64,000 nt of DNA from contig DAINXV010000003.1 in the NCBI GenBank assembly GCA_036749735.1, positions 62,001-126,000 of the forward strand. Reading direction: 5' to 3'. The DNA is from Lawsonella sp012842085 (GTDB lineage: Bacteria > Actinomycetota > Actinomycetes > Mycobacteriales > Mycobacteriaceae). The notes beneath the pieces were generated by a model. That model searched no databases. It was not told the DNA's origin and worked only from the letters and a program-made list of their open reading frames with translations. Position numbers and translations under genes: made by a program. Below are positions 63,451-64,000 of the stretch, piece after piece. The first letter of the stretch is position 1. Each line of letters opens with the position of its first letter.

Positions 63451-64000
63451 TGCCTATTCTCCTGATTATTTTCTGTGGTAAGTAAGTTGTGGTCGGCAGC
63501 CGGCAAGAACCCCAAAGTGAACTCAGATCCTTCACCCAAGGTGCTCTTAAGCGACACTGCACCACCCATGTTGAGGGCAATCTGTTTCACAATGGCAAGC
63601 CCTAAACCGGTACCACCACTGTGACGCGACCGCGCCTTATCAACTCGGAAAAATCGTTCAAATACTCTCCGCACGTAGCGTGGTGCAATGCCGATACCTT
63701 CATCGGCGATACGGAGGGTATAAAGTTCTTGTTCATCTGCAACGGCATGACTGCGCGCAATAAAGCAGTTTGAACCGCGCATACTTTCCCGCAATTCACC
63801 CATGGTGGTGACACCACGCGTCACCGTCACCACAGACTCTGCGGGGGAATAGTGGATAGCGTTTTGAACAAGGTTGCTGAGCGCTAACACTATGAGCGAA
63901 TAGTCCCCCCACACTCGATAGCCGGAGGGTTCATCAGTATTTAGCTTCACATTGTATTTATGGGAGGAGCGCTGCGAACGCACAATAGCTTCGTTCACCA
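63447..64000 (-). CDS. senX3: Sensor histidine kinase SenX3, C-terminal part (cut by window edge)
   Basis: Only the catalytic ATP-binding domain is inside the window. N box SNLVQNAIHYSP, G1 DEGIGIAP, F box RFFRVDKARSR and G2 GGTGLGLAIV are all present, so the domain is intact. The sensor part and phosphorylated His lie beyond 64,000. The name rests on the overlap with regX3 and the synteny with proC and the Rv0497-like gene. Confidence 0.9.
   Translation of the reverse strand, partial: VNEAIVRSQRSSHKYNVKLNTDEPSGYRVWGDYSLIVLALSNLVQNAIHYSPAESVVTVTRGVTTMGELRESMRGSNCFIARSHAVADEQELYTLRIADEGIGIAPRYVRRVFERFFRVDKARSRHSGGTGLGLAIVKQIALNMGGAVSLKSTLGEGSEFTLGFLPAADHNLLTTENNQENRQ

Overview
The window comes from an actinobacterium of the order Mycobacteriales. 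Three things point there. The ribosomal and RNA polymerase proteins are of actinobacterial type. The gene orders menD / Rv0556-like / menG / grcC, menB / pitA / Rv0544c-like / DUF3349 / menE / menA, and senX3-regX3 / Rv0497-like / proC / small HTH gene match what I recall of Mycobacterium tuberculosis. The base composition is only moderately GC-rich and spacing is compact. As in Corynebacterium, no S14 gene lies in the spc operon. A small skin- or mucosa-associated relative such as Lawsonella is a reasonable guess, but it is inference. No rRNA, CRISPR array, prophage or insertion sequence was seen.

Positions 1-13,090 (minus strand) hold the distal spc operon (map, adk, secY, then rplO back to rplN) and the S10 operon (rpsQ back to rpsJ). 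A secreted protein with a trypsin-like fold but a destroyed catalytic triad sits between the two operons. Positions 13,394-16,127 (plus strand) form an overlapping six-gene Asp23/AmaP-type envelope-stress operon. Positions 16,275-20,753 are the str operon (tuf, fusA, rpsG, rpsL). Next come a small secreted protein and an exported alkaline phosphatase, then rpoC-rpoB, rplL-rplJ (with a probable L10 leader), rplA-rplK, nusG, secE and tRNA-Trp, all on the minus strand.

Positions 35,650-38,250 carry an SDR oxidoreductase, tRNA-Met, tRNA-Thr, an MFS transporter and tRNA-Tyr. Positions 38,328-52,106 are a menaquinone region. It holds grcC-like prenyl synthase, menG, menD, menC, menB, menE and menA, interleaved with the low-affinity phosphate transporter pitA, small membrane proteins, and a two-gene surface-glycan-like module. 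That module is a CapF-like SDR-cupin protein whose active-site residues are missing, followed by a WecA/WbpL-like sugar-phosphate transferase with an altered Asp motif.

Positions 52,369-60,413 are accessory: a large secreted GH35 beta-galactosidase, a histidine phosphatase, a lone copper-chaperone-like protein, an unknown membrane protein, a PfkB kinase with a class II aldolase, an intact secreted trypsin-like protease, and a BldC/excisionase-type HTH protein. The right end holds proC, an Rv0497-like membrane protein and the phosphate-sensing pair regX3-senX3 (senX3 cut by the window edge). PhoA, PitA and SenX3-RegX3 together suggest that phosphate-responsive control links parts of the window. 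The least ordinary items are the dead protease-fold protein between the S10 and spc operons, the degenerate CapF/transferase pair inside the menaquinone cluster, the three-paralogue Asp23 operon, and a few substitutions at normally invariant positions in S12 and RpoB.
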